A stretch of 8,116 nt of DNA from the NCBI GenBank assembly GCA_002314795.1, contig DCHI01000016.1:1-8116 (forward strand), read 5' to 3'. The notes under the pieces are model-generated. The model saw only the letters and a program-made list of their open reading frames with translations. It did not search any database and was not told where the DNA came from. Below are positions 7,238 to 8,116 of this stretch, piece by piece (position 1 is the stretch's first letter; each line of letters begins with the position of its first letter). Made by a program: the position numbers and the translations under genes. This DNA comes from Bacteroidales bacterium UBA1756 (GTDB lineage Bacteria > Bacteroidota > Bacteroidia > Bacteroidales > WCHB1-69).

Positions 7238-7912
7238 CTATTTGATGTATTCCACTTCGCCCAACGCTTCAAGAACCTTTCCCATAAATTCGTCCAGCTG
7301 GACGGCAAGCGACGTAACGCGCTCCTGCCAGACGGAGAAAGGAACGTCCAAATTATCAGACACGATTTTAAAAGAGACATATTTGATTCCTTCCGCATCG
7401 GCTATGGAAATCAAGGCCGACGACTCCATATCGAAACACTGCGCCGCCGCTTTCATTGCGGCAAGTTTTTCGGGTGTATAGACGGAGGGATCCACGAAAC
7501 TGTCGGACGAAAAGAGCGTGGCGTGTGGCACTTTCAGCTTTTCAGGGAGCGGCAGCTGCGACGGACGCATTTTGAAATCATTGAAAAAACTTCCGTGCGA
7601 GACCACCTCGTCAATGCTGAGAATGGTTCCAACCGGGAAAACGTGCGAGCCGACCGTCCCCATATTAATAATAATATAGTCTTCCCCTTTGTGACGATTG
7701 ATAAAGGAAAGGATGGTTTTGGTGGCGTTTTCGCGTCCGATGCCGGTAAAGTTGACCCGATCGGCCCACGTGCCAACCTCTTCGGGGACAGCTGCGAACA
7801 ACGCAACTTTTCGTTTGGAAGAAGATTCGTTCCCCGTTTGCGGTGTGTGCGTCTGCGAATGGCAATTCATAATCATCAAAGTTAGAATTAAAACAGTTGA
7901 TAAAGGTTTCAT
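7238..7912 (-). CDS. Exported MTA/SAH nucleosidase-like protein (phosphorylase superfamily)
   Basis: A 224-residue protein related to 5'-methylthioadenosine/S-adenosylhomocysteine nucleosidase (MTAN), which cleaves adenine from its substrates. Residues 1-~20 are an export signal (MKPLSTVLILTLMIMNC). C17 could be lipidated, but IMNC is a poor lipobox. The nucleosidase fold follows: VALFAAVPEEV 36-46 (E45 aligns with catalytic Glu12 of E. coli MTAN), GIGRENA 57-63, IINMGTVGS 81-89, VGTILSIDEVVSHG 94-107, SDSFVDPS 136-143, FDMESSA 160-166 (E163 aligns with Glu174) and IVSDNLD 183-189 (D186 aligns with Asp197). The stretch between E45 and GIG is about 25 residues shorter than in E. coli. I chose the ATG at 7912; an in-frame extension to 7948 would need a TTG start and would place 12 residues before the signal peptide. 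First gene of the xerC-hpf unit. A related nucleosidase such as futalosine hydrolase is not excluded. Confidence 0.8.
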   Translation of the reverse strand: MKPLSTVLILTLMIMNCHSQTHTPQTGNESSSKRKVALFAAVPEEVGTWADRVNFTGIGRENATKTILSFINRHKGEDYIIINMGTVGSHVFPVGTILSIDEVVSHGSFFNDFKMRPSQLPLPEKLKVPHATLFSSDSFVDPSVYTPEKLAAMKAAAQCFDMESSALISIADAEGIKYVSFKIVSDNLDVPFSVWQERVTSLAVQLDEFMGKVLEALGEVEYIK

Positions 7913-7994
7913 ATTTTCAAAAATGGGATGCAACCGCACATAAAACAACTCGGGATTATCAACCTCGCTTTTAAGTGCATTGCCATAATAATTT

Positions 7995-8116
7995 TTATTT
8001 TAATGCCGCAATCTCGTCCAACGGCAGTCCTGTGGCGGCGGCCACGTCCTCTATAGGCATCCCCATTCCCAACAATCGCTTGGCCGTTTCACGCAATCTC
8101 TCTAATCCTTCTGCGC
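7995..8116 (-). CDS. C-terminal fragment of a gene resembling Rpn/PD-(D/E)XK putative transposases
   Basis: The last 40 codons of a minus-strand gene that enters from beyond the right edge and stops at TAA (7995-7997). The visible tail contains LRETAKRLLGMGMPIEDV followed by AAATGLPLDEIAALK, an amphipathic helix plus a small helix-turn-helix-like end. That pattern is typical of the C-terminus of Rpn family recombination-promoting nucleases / putative transposases (PD-(D/E)XK), which often end in a K-x-M/L-G-x-S/P-I-E-x-I-A-x-x-T-G-L-x-x-x-E-I motif. The nuclease domain itself lies outside the window, so the call rests on this tail alone. Some other proteins carry similar short HTH tails. It lies 82 bases before the nucleosidase gene, with no clear terminator or good TAnnTTTG promoter between them. 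Confidence 0.55.
   Translation of the reverse strand, partial: AEGLERLRETAKRLLGMGMPIEDVAAATGLPLDEIAALK

Noticed and set aside
7142..7885. A 247-codon plus-strand open frame opposite the nucleosidase and the start of xerC
   Set aside because: It crosses two well-supported minus-strand genes, has no recognisable motif and no start signal. It is a shadow frame.
7238..7948. Longer 236-residue version of the nucleosidase
   Set aside because: The first codon would be TTG and the added 12 residues precede a complete signal peptide that starts at the ATG at 7912.

Overview
The window looks like chromosomal DNA from a Bacteroidota bacterium, most likely order Bacteroidales. The support is a secreted protein with a type IX secretion (T9SS) C-terminal sorting domain, a FISUMP-domain secreted protein, AT-rich intergenic DNA with TAnnTTTG-type promoter elements, almost no Shine-Dalgarno sequences, and a XerC-HPF gene pair of the kind found in this phylum. 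I cannot name a genus.

Layout, left to right. Positions 1-81 hold no gene I can support, only an imperfect palindrome that is probably the terminator of the first gene. Positions 82-1812 (minus) encode a 576-residue surface or secreted protein: signal peptide, PCMD-like carbohydrate-binding domain, three cadherin-like beta-sandwich repeats and a T9SS type A sorting domain. A 196-base AT-rich spacer carries divergent promoter candidates. Positions 2009-2614 (plus) encode a 201-residue secreted FISUMP-domain protein. Its stop codon directly abuts the stop codon of the convergent helicase gene. Positions 2615-5935 (minus) encode a 1106-residue UvrD/RecB-type helicase with a C-terminal PD-(D/E)XK nuclease, for double-strand-break end processing. 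A strong hairpin terminator lies between it and the next unit.

Positions 6028-7912 (minus) form a tight three-gene unit, read as exported MTAN-like nucleosidase, tyrosine recombinase (XerC-like), short ribosome hibernation factor HPF. The gaps are 2 and 14 bases. At the right edge, 7995-8116 is the C-terminal tail of a gene resembling Rpn/PD-(D/E)XK putative transposases.

Functionally the window mixes two exported proteins of unknown ligand, DNA repair, chromosome dimer resolution and ribosome hibernation. There is no phage, CRISPR or obvious defence island. The points most worth attention are the perfect Shine-Dalgarno found only at hpf, the exported and internally shortened nucleosidase at the head of the xerC-hpf unit, and the RecB-like helicase-nuclease with no AddB partner next to it.
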